Part shown: in pieces, positions 11,446-22,786 of the stretch
How the letters are laid out: every line of letters starts with the position of its first letter
How positions within the stretch are numbered: position 1 is the first letter of the stretch
Source of the DNA: Euptelea pleiosperma
Lineage: Eukaryota; Streptophyta; Magnoliopsida; Ranunculales; Eupteleaceae
Direction: 5' to 3'
Assembly: GCA_035048495.1 (NCBI GenBank)
Contig: CM068553.1
Span: forward strand, 26,250,978 to 26,314,977
DNA length: 64,000 nt
The notes under the pieces: model-generated
Database searches by the model: none
Told to the model about the DNA's origin: nothing
The model's input: the letters and a program-made list of their open reading frames with translations, nothing else
Position numbers and translations under genes: made by a program

Positions 11446-12060
11446 AGCCTACAATACCCAAAAATATTTCCAAGAGCAAAAAACAGATTCCTAATGAGAG
11501 CCGGTGAGCAAGGAACACCCATATATACCTCCGAACATCAAAAAATAGGATTATGGATAGGGAGCAACACCATAAGGATGAATGAAAGCATCTAGAGCCA
11601 TTAGAAGGCATTTGTGGAGGTTTGAGGTCAAGTTGGGGAAGTTTGGAGCCCAACAGAAAGTCCTATAGGACTTAATGATGTCGCCGGCGGCGTAACTAGG
11701 GTGTGAAAAACCCTCACAACACCTTCAATACTCAATGGTTTGAAAAAAAAAAGAGTATGAGCATGTAGGTATGATAGTAGATGACCAAATCGATGGAAAA
11801 AAACCAAAGAAAAAAGCTGAGAAGGGTTCCAAAAAAGAGCTGGTTCGAAAAACAATTTTTCCCAATTTTTTTGGAATATTGTGCAAAAGACTAACCATCT
11901 GTACTCCAAAAATTCTCAAAAAGTTACCAAAAATATCTAAAAATCAAGATCTATCAAACCCTAGAGTTTCAGGATAAGAGGAGTACCCTGTCCGTACGGT
12001 TGATGACGTCATCATCTGCTGGTTGCGCCCTGGTTTGAATTCTCTTAAAAATCTTCAATA
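11446..12060 (-). other. Copia 5' untranslated leader
   Basis: This lies between the PBS/LTR and gag of the minus-strand copia element. No conserved coding sequence was seen; short open frames here lack domains. The length is consistent with a retrotransposon leader. Confidence 0.45.
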
Positions 12061-12074
12061 GGGCTCTGATACCA
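12061..12074 (-). promoter_or_regulatory. Copia primer-binding site (initiator Met tRNA)
   Basis: The minus strand reads TGGTATCAGAGCCC, complementary to the 3' end of plant initiator methionine tRNA. It lies three bases inside the LTR at 12078-12268. This fixes the element's orientation as minus. Confidence 0.85.
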
Positions 12075-12077
12075 AGT

Positions 12078-12268
12078 TGAATTCAAGGAATTAGGGTTAG
12101 GTTTAGGTTTTAGAGAAGAGAGAAGAAAGGATGTCTATTGTGCTTAGGTCACAATGACTCCATAATTCTTATTTATGTAAAGGAGAATACAAAAAGACAA
12201 AAATACCTTCAAGGGGTTATACATGAGATGTACATAGAAATACGTATAGGAATACGTATATGATAACA
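12078..12268 (-). mobile_element. Copia 5' LTR
   Basis: A 191-bp LTR, TGTTATCATATACG...GAATTCA on the minus strand, starting TG and ending CA and followed by the PBS. It is a diverged relative of the LTR at 18732-18939. Both share the AGGGTTAGG/AGAAGAGAGAAG block and the ATACGTAT-type 5' end, so the two belong to one family but to different insertions. Confidence 0.75.
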
Positions 12269-12394
12269 AACACCACCCACCCTCTAGTTAGGATTTAATT
12301 GAATTAGGACCACACCCCTCAATTCAATTACTGAGCCTGCCCTTGCTTGTTCCACACCTTTGCTTAGTCCACTCTTAGCCTTCCTCTTCCTCTT
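12269..12394. other. Spacer between copia LTR and plastid insert
   Basis: Short unique stretch with no feature recognised; it ends in a CT-rich tract where plastid similarity begins. Confidence 0.4.
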
Positions 12395-12455
12395 CTTTTT
12401 TTATTTTTATTCGAGCATAGGTTTTTTCTGGTCAAAGTGTATCTTCTCTTTACCG

Positions 12456-13899
12456 CAAATTATGTTCCTTGGTTAACTTATTGTTGTTTTGCCAATATCC
12501 GCAGGTTCTTCAATTTTCTTTCTCACTCATAAGGGAAGTAAGGTGATTCGGTGGTATACTATGTGTATATGTATTTTAGAACTCCTTTCAAACGACCTAT
12601 GCATTTTGTTATGATTTCGAATTGGACGATCCACTAATCCAATTAGAACAGGATTATTAATGAAAAAAAATAATATTCATAGGAGACTAGGAATAAATGG
12701 ATTTTCCATAGGACCCATTTTATTGAGGGATTCATCACTACTTTAGCGGCTCTACCAGGTACTCGAGATTCATCATTGTTCCATTTGTTGATGTTAGCAA
12801 TGTACAACGGTCAAATAGGATCATTTTCTTCTCTAGATCTTTTACTTTTTTATCGTGTGGGACTTAGAATTATGTTTACCAACTTCTATTTTTGTGGGGA
12901 GGGAAGAAACTTTTGTACTCGACTATTTATTTTGTATACTACAGGGGGTCTATTTTTCTCTTAATGGGAGTTTTGGGTATGGGTTAATATGGTACCAATG
13001 AACCAACTTTAAATTTTGAAACATCAGCTAATCAATTGTATCATGCGACATTGAAAATAGTATTTGATTTTGGATTTCTTCTTTCTTATGTTGTTAAATC
13101 ACCGATTATACCCCTACATACATGGTTACCATGGAGAAGCACATTACAGTAAATGTGTACTTCTAGCCGGAATCTTATTAAAAATGGGATCATATGGATT
13201 GGTTCAGATCAATATGGAATTAATACCCAATGCTCATTCTATATTTTCTCCCTAGTTGATGATTGTAGGCAAAATTCAAATAATCTATACAACTTCAACA
13301 TCTCCCAATAAACACAATTTAGAAAAGAGCTCTGTATATCATATGGGTTTCACAATTATAGGTATTGGTTCCATAACCAATACGGGACTCAATGGAGCCA
13401 TTTTACAAATAATGTCTCATAGATTTCCTAGTGCTGCACTTTTTTTCTCAGCTAAAATGAATTAGGATAGAATAGTCTTGTTTATCTCAACGAAATGGGA
13501 AGATAGCTATCCCAATGCCAAAAGTTTTTACAATGTTAAGTAGCTTCTCAATGGCTTCTCTTGCATTGCTGGGAGTGAGTGGTTTTGTTGCAGAATTGGT
13601 AGTATTTTTTGGAATAATTACCATTTCAAATATATTTTATGCCAAAAATACAAATTACTTTTGTAATGGCAACTGGAATGACATTAACTCCTATTTATTA
13701 ATTATCTATGTCACGCCAAATGTTAGATACAAGCAATTTAATGCTCCAAACTCTATTTTTTTTGGATTATGAGCCACGACTTTTTGTTTCAGTCTGTATC
13801 TTTCTAGCCGTAATAGGTATTGGTATTTATCTGGCTTTCGTTCTCTCACTATCAGTTGACAAAGTAGAAGCTATTCTATTTAATTACTTTTGTAGATAG
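12456..13899 (+). pseudogene. ndhD: Nuclear plastid-DNA insert: ndhD pseudogene
   Basis: Plastid NADH dehydrogenase-like subunit 4 (a hydrophobic proton-pumping subunit of the thylakoid NDH complex), transferred to the nucleus and decayed. Recognisable segments in order are the start region, [90 protein letters not shown] and [16 protein letters not shown], with the stop at 13897-13899. Many frameshifts, small deletions and in-frame stops break it. It is about 60 bp shorter than the usual gene of about 500 codons. Plastid-like flanks extend to about 12395 and perhaps 14070, so the insert came as DNA with spacer sequence, not as a cDNA. Confidence 0.92.
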
Positions 13900-14069
13900 T
13901 TTTCATCAATAAGGCATAAAATCAAATAATCCTGTGATTTAAAACATCGTTCGTTGTACAATGAGTGATTAGTTTACAGTTTATCCATCTAATCATTTTC
14001 TCACACGGATTTATTTGAACACTGAAGAATGTTCCGGTGCAAATTTTCAATAGCATGTAGATACATTGC

Positions 14070-15380
14070 CTTGGTTAAAAAAAAAAGCATTAGGAAGCTT
14101 GTTGTTTATATTCTCTGACTGGTTGCACTAACTATCAAATGGGTTTTACAGGTTTCGGATCAGTGGTGGTTTGCTCCAGGACACGGAGATTGGTGTACTT
14201 GCCTAGAAAAGTACACACTTTGTAGGGATGGTATATACCACAAGGTATGGTACACACTTTGTAGGGATGGTATACACACCTTCTAAGAAAATGTATATGG
14301 AAATGCCATTCAAACAAAAACTTTTTGAGTTCTTAGAGAAACATCATGACTTCCTCAAAGCTTCTTCTAGTGTCTAGGATGTCCAGATTTCTATCCTAGC
14401 AAAATTAAGCATTAAGAAATACAGACTATTTACAGAAAGGTATAAAATTGAATAAGAATCATATGATGGATCTTCATATCTAGGTTCATATCATTATCTT
14501 GTGAAGGAAAATCCTGTAAACAAGTAAAGTTGATCATAATTATGATTTGTGTGACATTTATTATTCTAGTGCTTTTAGTATTATGCTCTATGTATATCTC
14601 TGTCATCTTGCCTTGATTGGAACATGTGCCAAATATTTCCTTCTCGTGATTTAGGCTCAAGATTTGGCCTCACAAATTTATTCAAATCATCAAGACATTG
14701 TTCAATTAGACCATAATTGCTTGCTAGAACAACGGCTTCAAAGGCAACTTCTACTACATGTCTGATTTAGAAAGTGGACAATGACCAAGAAATTTTATTT
14801 TAATGTCGTGCTTTTCCAATTAAAAGAAAAATGAAAAGTAATGAATTTCAAGAGTTGCGAAACTAAAAAAAATAAAAATAGAAACCTAATCTTCCACTAT
14901 GATGCAATTGAAAGACATAGGCTTTCCAAATCAAGCGTTTAAGGATTGGCAAAGGAGATTGAACAAGCGAAGGAAAAAAATCATGGGAATTGCAGTCACA
15001 ATGAATATATGTTAGGAAAAGAGGTCTTTGTGCTTTCAAATCGCTCAGTCTAAGACAATCAACATCCAAGAGGCATAACTTTCTATTCATGTATCTACTT
15101 GAGGAGCTGTTAGATGCACTTGGAAGCTCATTCCAAGATGTAAAGCTACTATTTCTAGACTTTTCACAAATTCTAATGTTTTACACCATAAAATAGTGTT
15201 AGAAGTCTGTAGAGTTAGTGATGTGATTTAACATTTAAGGGAATAAAAGTCAATATTGGAGTTGGATTGAAGTTATGTTTGACGGATGACTGATATCAGT
15301 TTCTTAACCCTAAATTAGCTCTTAGGGTTTTACTTTTCACACAAATAGTTCTCATCAGAACATTGTAGACTAATGGGGAC
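14070..15380. other. Non-coding with a short tandem duplication
   Basis: No gene is recognised. Two adjacent 37-bp copies beginning GTACACACTTTGTAGGGATGG lie at about 14212 and 14249. The remainder is AT-rich with short open frames lacking domains. Confidence 0.4.
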
Positions 15381-16800
15381 TTCTGAATATCATCATCATA
15401 ATCTACGTCTTATCCCAAATGTTTGGGCTCGGCAACATGAATCATGTTTCGATATTTGACTCTGTTTAGAGCTATATCTTCTGTTAAAGCATAAGTGATG
15501 CAGGACATCTAACCAATACTCCCCAAAAGCCGCGACTGTTGGTAGCTTGAGATTAAATTCCTTTATCTCATAGCCCAAATCCAGGCCCTCGGTCGAACCC
15601 TCCTTCGTGGGTCCCATTTCACACGGGCCATCCCACCCCGAGTGTGCCCCATTTACGCAGGCTGCCCCACTCGAGCCCGGTGTGAAAATGCCCCTGCATT
15701 AATCACCCCCGGTGAGGAGTCTCGAACACGAGACCTCCCGCTCTGATACCACTTTGATGCAGGACATTTAACCAATACTCCCCAAAAGCCGCGACTGTTG
15801 GTAGCGTGAGATTAAATTCCTTTATCTCATTGCCCAAATCCAGGCCCTCGGTCGAACCCTCCTTCGTGGGTCCCATTTCACACGGGCCATCCCACCCCGA
15901 GTGTGCCCCATTTACGCAGGCTGCCCCACTCGAGCCCGGTGTGAAAATGCCCCTGCATTAATAAGTCTTCAGATCCTTTTTTTCTACCTCGATCCATGTC
16001 AGTTTCGATCTTCTTCTTTCCCTTTTAAAGGCCTTCAACATGCATCGAAGCACTCCTTTTCACTGGTGCCATCCTTGGTTTTTGTTGCACATACCTAAAC
16101 CAACTCAATCGACTTTCTCTTATTTTATCTCCTATTGGGGTCATTATTAGGTTTCCTCGAATATGCTCATTTCTGATTTTGCCTTTCTTAGTTTTCCAAT
16201 TATCCATCTCAAAATCTTCATCTCTACTACACAATCTATGAACATGTTTCTTAACTGTCCAATGTTCAGCTCCATAAAGCATAACTGGTCTCACGGCTGT
16301 CCTGTAGAATTTTCCTTTTAGCTTGATGGGTACTTGTTAATCACATAACACTCCAGAAGTACGTCTCCACTTTAGCCATATAACACTAATTATATGGGTG
16401 TCACATCGTCACCTCTCTCTTAATCCTTGTGAATAATTGAACCTAAGTAACAAAATCTGTTCCTTTCAGGTATTTTTTGTCCCTGAAACATAACTAATGG
16501 ATCATCCCTACCAGTATCTATACAAAATTACATTGCATGTATTCAATCGTGGTCTTACTTATCTTAGAAACCTTAGTTTCTAAAGCCTCCCTCTATAGTT
16601 CTAATTTTTTATTTACACCCTCCCTAGTCTCATCAATCAACACTACATCATCTGCAAATACCATACAGCAAGGGACCTCTTCTTGAATATGTGCAATGAT
16701 TCATCCATTACTAGTACAAAAAGGTATGGACTTAGGGTTGATCCCTGGCGCAAACCCATTGTAATGTAATAGGGACTTTCGAATATAGTGAATGAAAATT
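15381..16800 (-). mobile_element. RTE-type LINE, decayed RT and 3' end
   Basis: The minus strand encodes the C-terminal half of a plant RTE-clade reverse transcriptase. The GLRQGSTLSPYLF-like block and the catalytic MVFADDVVLIDETREGVN motif (near 16620-16670) are readable. They are followed by RPVMLYGAEHWTVKKH, KIRNEHIRGNLIMTPIGDKIRESRLSWF and a terminal ALTEDIALNRVKYRNMIHVAEPK ending at an ATGATGATG tract (about 15385-15400). Several stops and frameshifts are present. A complete TRIM at 15497-15960 interrupts the last coding segment. The 5' half is missing. Confidence 0.8.
15497..15960 (-). mobile_element. Complete TRIM (mini LTR retrotransposon)
   Basis: Two 205-bp direct repeats, 15497-15701 and 15756-15960, differ at only three positions I could see and flank a 54-bp core. 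The minus strand of the core begins, four bases after the right repeat, with TGGTATCAGAGC (15740-15751), an initiator-Met-tRNA PBS, so the right repeat is the 5' LTR. The direct 6-mer ATAAGT at 15491-15496 and 15961-15966 is a target-site duplication. Removing the insert rejoins the RTE reading frame. There is no coding capacity, so it depends on enzymes from another element. LTR identity implies a recent insertion relative to its host LINE. Confidence 0.88.
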
Positions 16801-17930
16801 TTCCTTCAGGCTTTTTAATTCCTTCAAGAATTTTTTAATGTTTTTTGTGAAAACGAGGTTTTTAGCCAAGTTCCCTTTAAGAAACCTCGGCTCCAACAAT
16901 GACCAAAGTGCTTTTGCGTTCCATTGTTCTTGTTACATAAGAAACCCAGGATCTGATGTTGATCGAGTACCTTACCATTATTCTTTCTGCATAGCAGGGA
17001 ATCTTTTGCACTGCATCAAAATACATCACCATCAAACTACTTATGTTCTTTTGAGGAACTTTACCTTCATGTCTTCATACAAATGGTATTGTCTAGATTT
17101 TCCTTCCATTTATGTATTCTTATACATAATACAAACGTACATGACCCTAATAGACTCATATGAACTTGTTGGCCTATCAGTTCTCTCAAAAAGTCTGTTT
17201 CCATTTCGACCCGGTGTCCTTTTTCATTTGCTTTACAGTGAAATAAAACAAAAACTCTTTAGATTTATACTTTTAAAAAGTGTTAAACTTTTGATTCAAA
17301 GTATGCTAAATGACACCTTGAATTGCTTAAAGACAGTTATGGAGATATAAAAGCAAAGCAAAGTAAATTCATCATAGCTATTCACAAAGATCACATAACA
17401 ACATGAATGAGACAAATCCAATACAAACCACATTGTATTTAATAGAAGTATTAGATTTTGCTATTATCCGTATTTGAGTCTTTGGTAGGGTAGGGATTGG
17501 TATGAGCATAGTTTAAAATCTCAGAATGTTTCATATGAAACATTTCAGATTTTAACAGAACCAAAATGAAACATGCATGTAAGTTTCGAAATTCGGTTTG
17601 TTTCGCTTTGTCTCAGTGAGACAAACCGAGACAATTCGATACAAAGTGAAACATTCAGAAAAGAGAGAGAGATAAAGCAACGAATAGTAAAAGGTATGAG
17701 ACTGCGCACGACTCATGGGTGTTGAACATGCGGCGCGACTCGGGTCATGGGTGTTGTACCTTTCATGCACGACTTCTACCCAAAACAAAGGCCTCAAATC
17801 AAAAATAATTTCAACAATAATTCACCCCCTTTTTAAAGCAACCCAAGCCCTCCAAGCCAAACAAGTCGATTTTCTACAAGAGATTGAGAGAGGAGACTGG
17901 AGAGATATCTAAAAAAAAATGTGTATGAGC

Positions 17931-17972
<42 letters not shown>

Positions 17973-18155
17973 CGGTGGTGAGTCATCTTCTTCTTCCTCA
18001 ATGAGTGGTGAGCGGCGATCTTCTTTTCTTATTCTTCCTTCCCTCTTGGCGATCTTTTCTCTGTTGAAACAGGCAGGTGGTGCTTTACTCTTTTTATTAT
18101 GAAGAAATTTTTTTTTAATTCAAACTACCATTTTATATTATTGACGGCTATAATA
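16801..18155. other. Non-coding with a GA microsatellite
   Basis: No gene is recognised. A 170-codon open frame at 16838-17350 has no recognisable domain, signal or homology. An (AG)n microsatellite runs from 17935 to 17967. The stretch around 17520-17660 has repeated ATTTCGTTT/GAAACATT words typical of old DNA-transposon debris. Confidence 0.4.
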
Positions 18156-18440
18156 TAAGCCACGTGGAGCAAGTTTAGAGACTAATGACCATATGGATGT
18201 TTGGTCCATCCCTAGAAGAACCGGTGGACCAAAAGTCATCCTGATTAGTGATTCTAACCGTTGGTTTGGAGTCCTTTTCATGGGTTTTTTGTTAACCGTG
18301 GGATTCAAACTTTATTTGGGATACTCAGATCCAAAGGCTAAAGCTCACTAATCCGGCTGATTTTCTGTAAGTAGGCCTAACTAGGGATGGTACCAACATC
18401 CATACGGTCAATGGTCTCTAAGATGCTGCCACGTGGCCTA
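18156..18440. mobile_element. MITE with about 60-bp terminal inverted repeats
   Basis: The left end (GCCACGTGG... to GGTCCATCCCTAG) and the right end (CTAGGGATGGTACC... to CCACGTGGC) are inverted copies over about 60 bp with scattered differences. The centre encodes nothing. Related half-copies begin near 18590 (TATGGATGTTTGGCCCAC). Superfamily and target duplication are not clear. Confidence 0.7.
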
Positions 18441-18731
18441 GCGTCATCAAAGATTTATATACACTATTCTACACCAACTAAACCCTAAAATGTTCAGAAA
18501 AATATCCGTTGTCTCTCGGACCCTCATAATTTGAAGTCTTCCCCCTCCCAAAAGGCCACATGAAGCCGTCTTTCAATCCCACTAACCTTATGGATGTTTG
18601 GCCCACTTCTTGGTAAACCCATACACCAAAAATCAGCTTGATTGCTAATATCTAGTAGTTAGAATTTCGCAATAAAATCTCAAAATCCAACAGCTAGAAA
18701 TAAGCTTTGCTTGAAGCCATGACATAACAGT
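18441..18731. other. Spacer with partial MITE copy
   Basis: Contains a half-copy of the preceding MITE family around 18580-18640 and otherwise nothing recognisable. It ends at the copia 3' LTR. Confidence 0.4.
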
Positions 18732-18939
18732 TGAATATGAGATTTTAGGGTCAGGATTAGGTTTAGGAAGAGAGAGAGAAGAGAGAAGAGAGAAGAGAAG
18801 AAAGAAGATAAGGATGTCATATGATGTCACATGACTCCACATATCTTATATGGAGAACATTACAAATACCAAAAATACCCCTCAAAGGGAGGTATTTACA
18901 ATACTAACCCTAATACGTATAAATATGTATGTGATAACA
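18732..18939 (-). mobile_element. Copia 3' LTR with polypurine tract
   Basis: A 208-bp LTR starting TGTTATCACATAC on the minus strand and ending in ATTCA. It is preceded by the polypurine tract TTGAGGGGGAG (plus coordinates 18940-18950), which primes plus-strand synthesis. It follows the RNase H end of the copia pol on its right. A GA-rich tract fills its middle. It is a diverged relative of the LTR at 12078-12268. Confidence 0.8.
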
Positions 18940-18946
18940 CTCCCCC

Positions 18947-21900
18947 TCAAGTTGGTGCATATATATCTCTCATGCCCAACATGCATAGACACTTGTGAAG
19001 TTGCCAACTGGGAACTCCCTTAGTGAAGACATCAGCAACTTGTTCATCTGTCTTCACAAAGGGAGTACATACTTCCCCAGATACAATCTTCTCTCCGATG
19101 AAGTGGCAGTCCACCTCAATGTGCTTGGCTCGATCATGCTGAACTGGGTTATGGGCAATATTGATGGCGGCCTTGTTAACACAGTATAGGCTCACAGACC
19201 CCAAGACTGGAAGCCAAGTTCAACAACTAACATCTTCAACCAGAGCATCTCACATAAGCCATGGGCCATTGCCCTAAACTCTGCCTCTGCACTGGATCTA
19301 GCAACTACAGGCTGCTTCTTGCTGCGCCAAGTGACTAGGTTGCACCCAACAAAGGTGCAATACTTGAAGTACATCTCCTATCAACCTTGGCACCTCCCCA
19401 ATTTGCATCAGTGTACACTTCTACTCGCATGTGGCCATTCTTCTTGAACAGAAGACCTTTGCTAGGGGCCAACTTGAGATACTTCAAGATCCTATGTGAT
19501 GCCTCCAAATGAATGTCTCGGGGTGAGTGAATGTATGGACTGATGACACTTACTGCATAGGCAATATCTAGTCTAGTCATGGAGAGATAGATCAATATCC
19601 CAACAAGTCTCTGGAAGCTCCTTACATCCTGTAGTGGTTCACCACTGGCATCCGCTAACTTGTGATTCTACTCTATAAGGGCCCGTTTGGCAACACCGAA
19701 ATAAGTTGCTTTTTTGCTTCCAAAAGCAAAAAAGTTGAAAAGTTTGTTTGGGTATCCATTTTGGAATTGCTTTTCAAAAGTCAAATTTGCTTTTTGTGGA
19801 AGCAAATATTTTTTGCTTCTTGCTCTGGTGGAAGCAAAAGCCAAAAATTTTTTGCGGAACCGATGCTTCTAATTTTAAGTGAATTTTTTCAAATGCCAAT
19901 TTTACCCTTGGCTCAAATAGATACAAAAAAAATTACATCACAATTATAGATTAAAAACACTTTTGCCATAATATGGCAGTAATCCGACTTACCATAAATA
20001 GTATTGGTTAGATTTTACATCACATTCCACCACAGATAGTAGTTGTTAGTTACTTTGGTTTGATTTATAGAAGCCATTGCTGCAAACCTTGTTTTCCTAT
20101 GGTTAGACTCCTTAGAATCATGCATCTTTCTTGTTTTCATATGGTTAGATTTTGTGATTATTATGAAATGGTCTTTCGAAGAAATTTGTGTTTAGGTTCT
20201 ATTTACTAAACTTCACATTATGAAATGTAGATAGAAAACATCTTATGAAGAGAGAAAAAGCAGGGATGGTTTGCTGAGGAGCAGGTCAACGGACCATCTC
20301 TTCTTTTTTAAATAATTACCCATAAAATGACTCACCTGCTGCGTCGTTTATTACTGACCATTTATAGTTAAAAAAAAATGACACATGTGATATTGGTTTA
20401 TGATCTTTATTAATGGTTTATTAGAATATAATATGGATATAAAATTATAAGAAAATGACTTTTTGACTTAATTCATGCCAAACTAACTTTTTCACTTTTT
20501 GACTTATAAGTCAGCGTTTCACCAAACAAACTTTTGCTTCCAAATAGTAACTTTTAAATTCAGCAACTTAATTTAGAAGTATCTTTTTGCTTCCACTGGT
20601 TTGCCAAACGGGACCTAAGTGTCTCCACTAGCTTGGCTCCCAACTTGCCTGAATCTCTCAGTAGGTCTAAGACATACTTTGAGAGATGAAGTTCCCTTGA
20701 TTGGACCTTGCAACTTCTATACCTAGGAAGTACTTGAGAGGTCCTAGATCCTTGGTTTCAAACTCCCCTGCTAGATGGCTCTTAAGCTTAGCCACCTCTT
20801 CTGCATCATTCCCTGTAAGAATGATATCATCAACATAGATGATGAGGGCAGTGGTTCTCTTCCCTAGATGCTTCACAAATCGAGTGTGATCAGCTTGACT
20901 TTGAGTGTAACCCAGCTTCTTCACTACGAGGGTGGACCTCTCGAACCATGCTCTCGGAGATTGCTTAAGTCCATAGTGGGCTTTCCTCAGTCTACACACC
21001 TTACTGCTGTTACCTGGTAGGGTGAATCCAAGAGGAGGTACCATGTATACTTCCTCATGCAAGTCACCATGAAGAAATGCATTCTTTACATCCAACCGAT
21101 GCAAAGACCATGCCTGATTTGCTGCTAGGGACAACAATACCCTGATGGAGTTCATCTACCGCAGGTGCAAAGGTCTCCACATAGTCAATCCCTTAGGTCT
21201 GAGTGTATATCCCTTGGCTACCAGTCTCACCTTGTACTTCTCCACTGAACCATCGGCCTTGTACTTCACTGTGAACACCCATCTGCATCCAACAGGCGTC
21301 TTGCCTCTTGGCAAGTCGACGAGCTCCCATATTTTATTCTTGTCCAAGGCCTTCATTTCTTCTACCATAGTAGCTTTCCATCTATAGCATGCCAACCCTT
21401 CTGCAATGGAAGAGGGAGTATGAATAGTGGAAACAGATGTGACAACGGCTCTGTATGAGGGGACAAGGCATCATATGAAACAAAGTTGCTCAATGGATGC
21501 TGAGTACAACTCCTGGTTCCTTTTCTCAAAGCAATGGGAAGATCAGAATCATTAGTAGAATGGGAAATGACAGGTATAGAGAGAGAGGAAGGATTACCTG
21601 GATCCAAGGATGGTACCACTGGTAATGGATTAGCTGTAGCTCTCTCCCTTCTGCTATAGACTTTGAGCTCCTTTTGAGCTCTAGGAGCACTATCAATCAC
21701 ACTAGTAGTTTGAGTAAGTGGAGACCTCTCAAATGCTAGGGGAGGAGATAGGGATATAGTAGGAAGAGGAACATTCCATCTCTCTTCACTACTACTTTCC
21801 CCTTCAAGAGAGGCGGAGGAAAAAAAGGTAGTTCCTCACGAAAGGTGACATCCATAGACACAAACTTTTTCCCTGAGGATGGATGGTAACACTTGTACCC

Positions 21901-22136
21901 TTTATGGGTAGAGGAGTAACCAAGGAAGACACACTTCAGCGCTTTAAGATCAAGTTTGGTACGATGGGGACTCAGGATATGTACATAACATACACTCCCA
22001 AAGATGCGAGGAGAGACTGCAAATAAGGGAGCGCTTGGAGAAAGGACCTAAAGAGGAGACTTGAATTTAAGCACATGAGATGGCATTCTGTTAGTGAGAT
22101 AGGCAACAGTCAACACAGCGTCAGACCAATAGGATT
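18947..22136 (-). pseudogene. Copia pol: integrase end, RT and RNase H
   Basis: Reading leftward, about 22136-21790 encodes the integrase C-terminal region (YWSDAVLTVAYLTNRMPS, then LKCVFLGYSSTHKGYKCYHP). A Ser/Pro-rich linker (21362-21780) precedes the [44 protein letters not shown] and the catalytic [13 protein letters not shown], then [15 protein letters not shown]. RNase H follows with VYTDANWGG and ADVFTKG, and ends next to the 3' LTR. Stops and frameshifts are present, for instance after TSS near 19370 and a TAG near 19670. A 937-bp MITE (19679-20615) sits between RT and RNase H. Gag, protease and integrase core are missing; the element is cut at about 22136 against a SIRE-like element. 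Confidence 0.85.
19679..20615. mobile_element. Harbinger/Tourist-like MITE, TSD TAA
   Basis: The terminal inverted repeats GGGCCCGTTTGGCAA and TTGCCAAACGGGACC are flanked by TAA on both sides (19676-19678 and 20616-20618). That is the 3-bp TWA target preference of PIF/Harbinger. Excising the 937 bp and one TAA rejoins the copia pol frame exactly between VETL and the NHKLADASG segment. No transposase was seen. Subterminal TTTTGCTTCCA-type words occur near both ends. It inserted after the copia element. Confidence 0.88.
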
Positions 22137-22786
22137 TGGGGACATTGGAGACGATCAAAAGAGATCAAGCTACCTCAATATTTGGTTTTACCAGAACTGG
22201 TTCTAGGTTTGCCAAGTCCTCCGATGTTGGTCTACCAAGTCCTCTCTCAATTATGATCATAAATCCACATTGCCACATCACATCAAGAACCATTGTTCAA
22301 TTTTCCGCCTTTTTGTCATAAATTGACAAAAGAGATAATCCAAAGAGAGATGGCATCAAATATGACATAAGACATCAAATATAGGAAATATAAGACATGA
22401 TATTAAATATGGCATAAAATATAAATGTTGTAAGGTTCTGAAGCCCCTTACAGACAAAATAGCCTGAAGTACATAACATGTGACCACAGTGGTTCAAAAT
22501 AAGTCAACAAATAAATCAAATGACACAAAACAACAACTGTCAGAAAATAGTCTACGGATCATCATCCTCGTCATCTAGGATCTCTGTCCCGTCTTGCGCC
22601 TCGTCTTAGCTGGCTCTCCTCCGACTGGCTGATCCCACGTTCCACTAAAGTCCTCTGGTGATGGAGGAAAATCAGGGTACTGGCTCCTCATCTAGGCGAG
22701 CATCCTCTGCTGTCGTGCTTTTATCCGTGAAAGCCAGAAATGAAAAATCCTCGAAGAGCTCCCGTAACCTGAGTCATGGAGGTGAT

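Noticed and set aside
15702..15755. tRNA-like fold in the TRIM core (TCGTGTTCGAGAC)
   Set aside because: The T-arm-like hairpin lacks the other tRNA arms; the sequence is explained as PBS plus core of the mini-retroelement.
16838..17350. 170-codon plus-strand open frame
   Set aside because: No recognisable family, no splice context and composition like surrounding AT-rich DNA; treated as chance.
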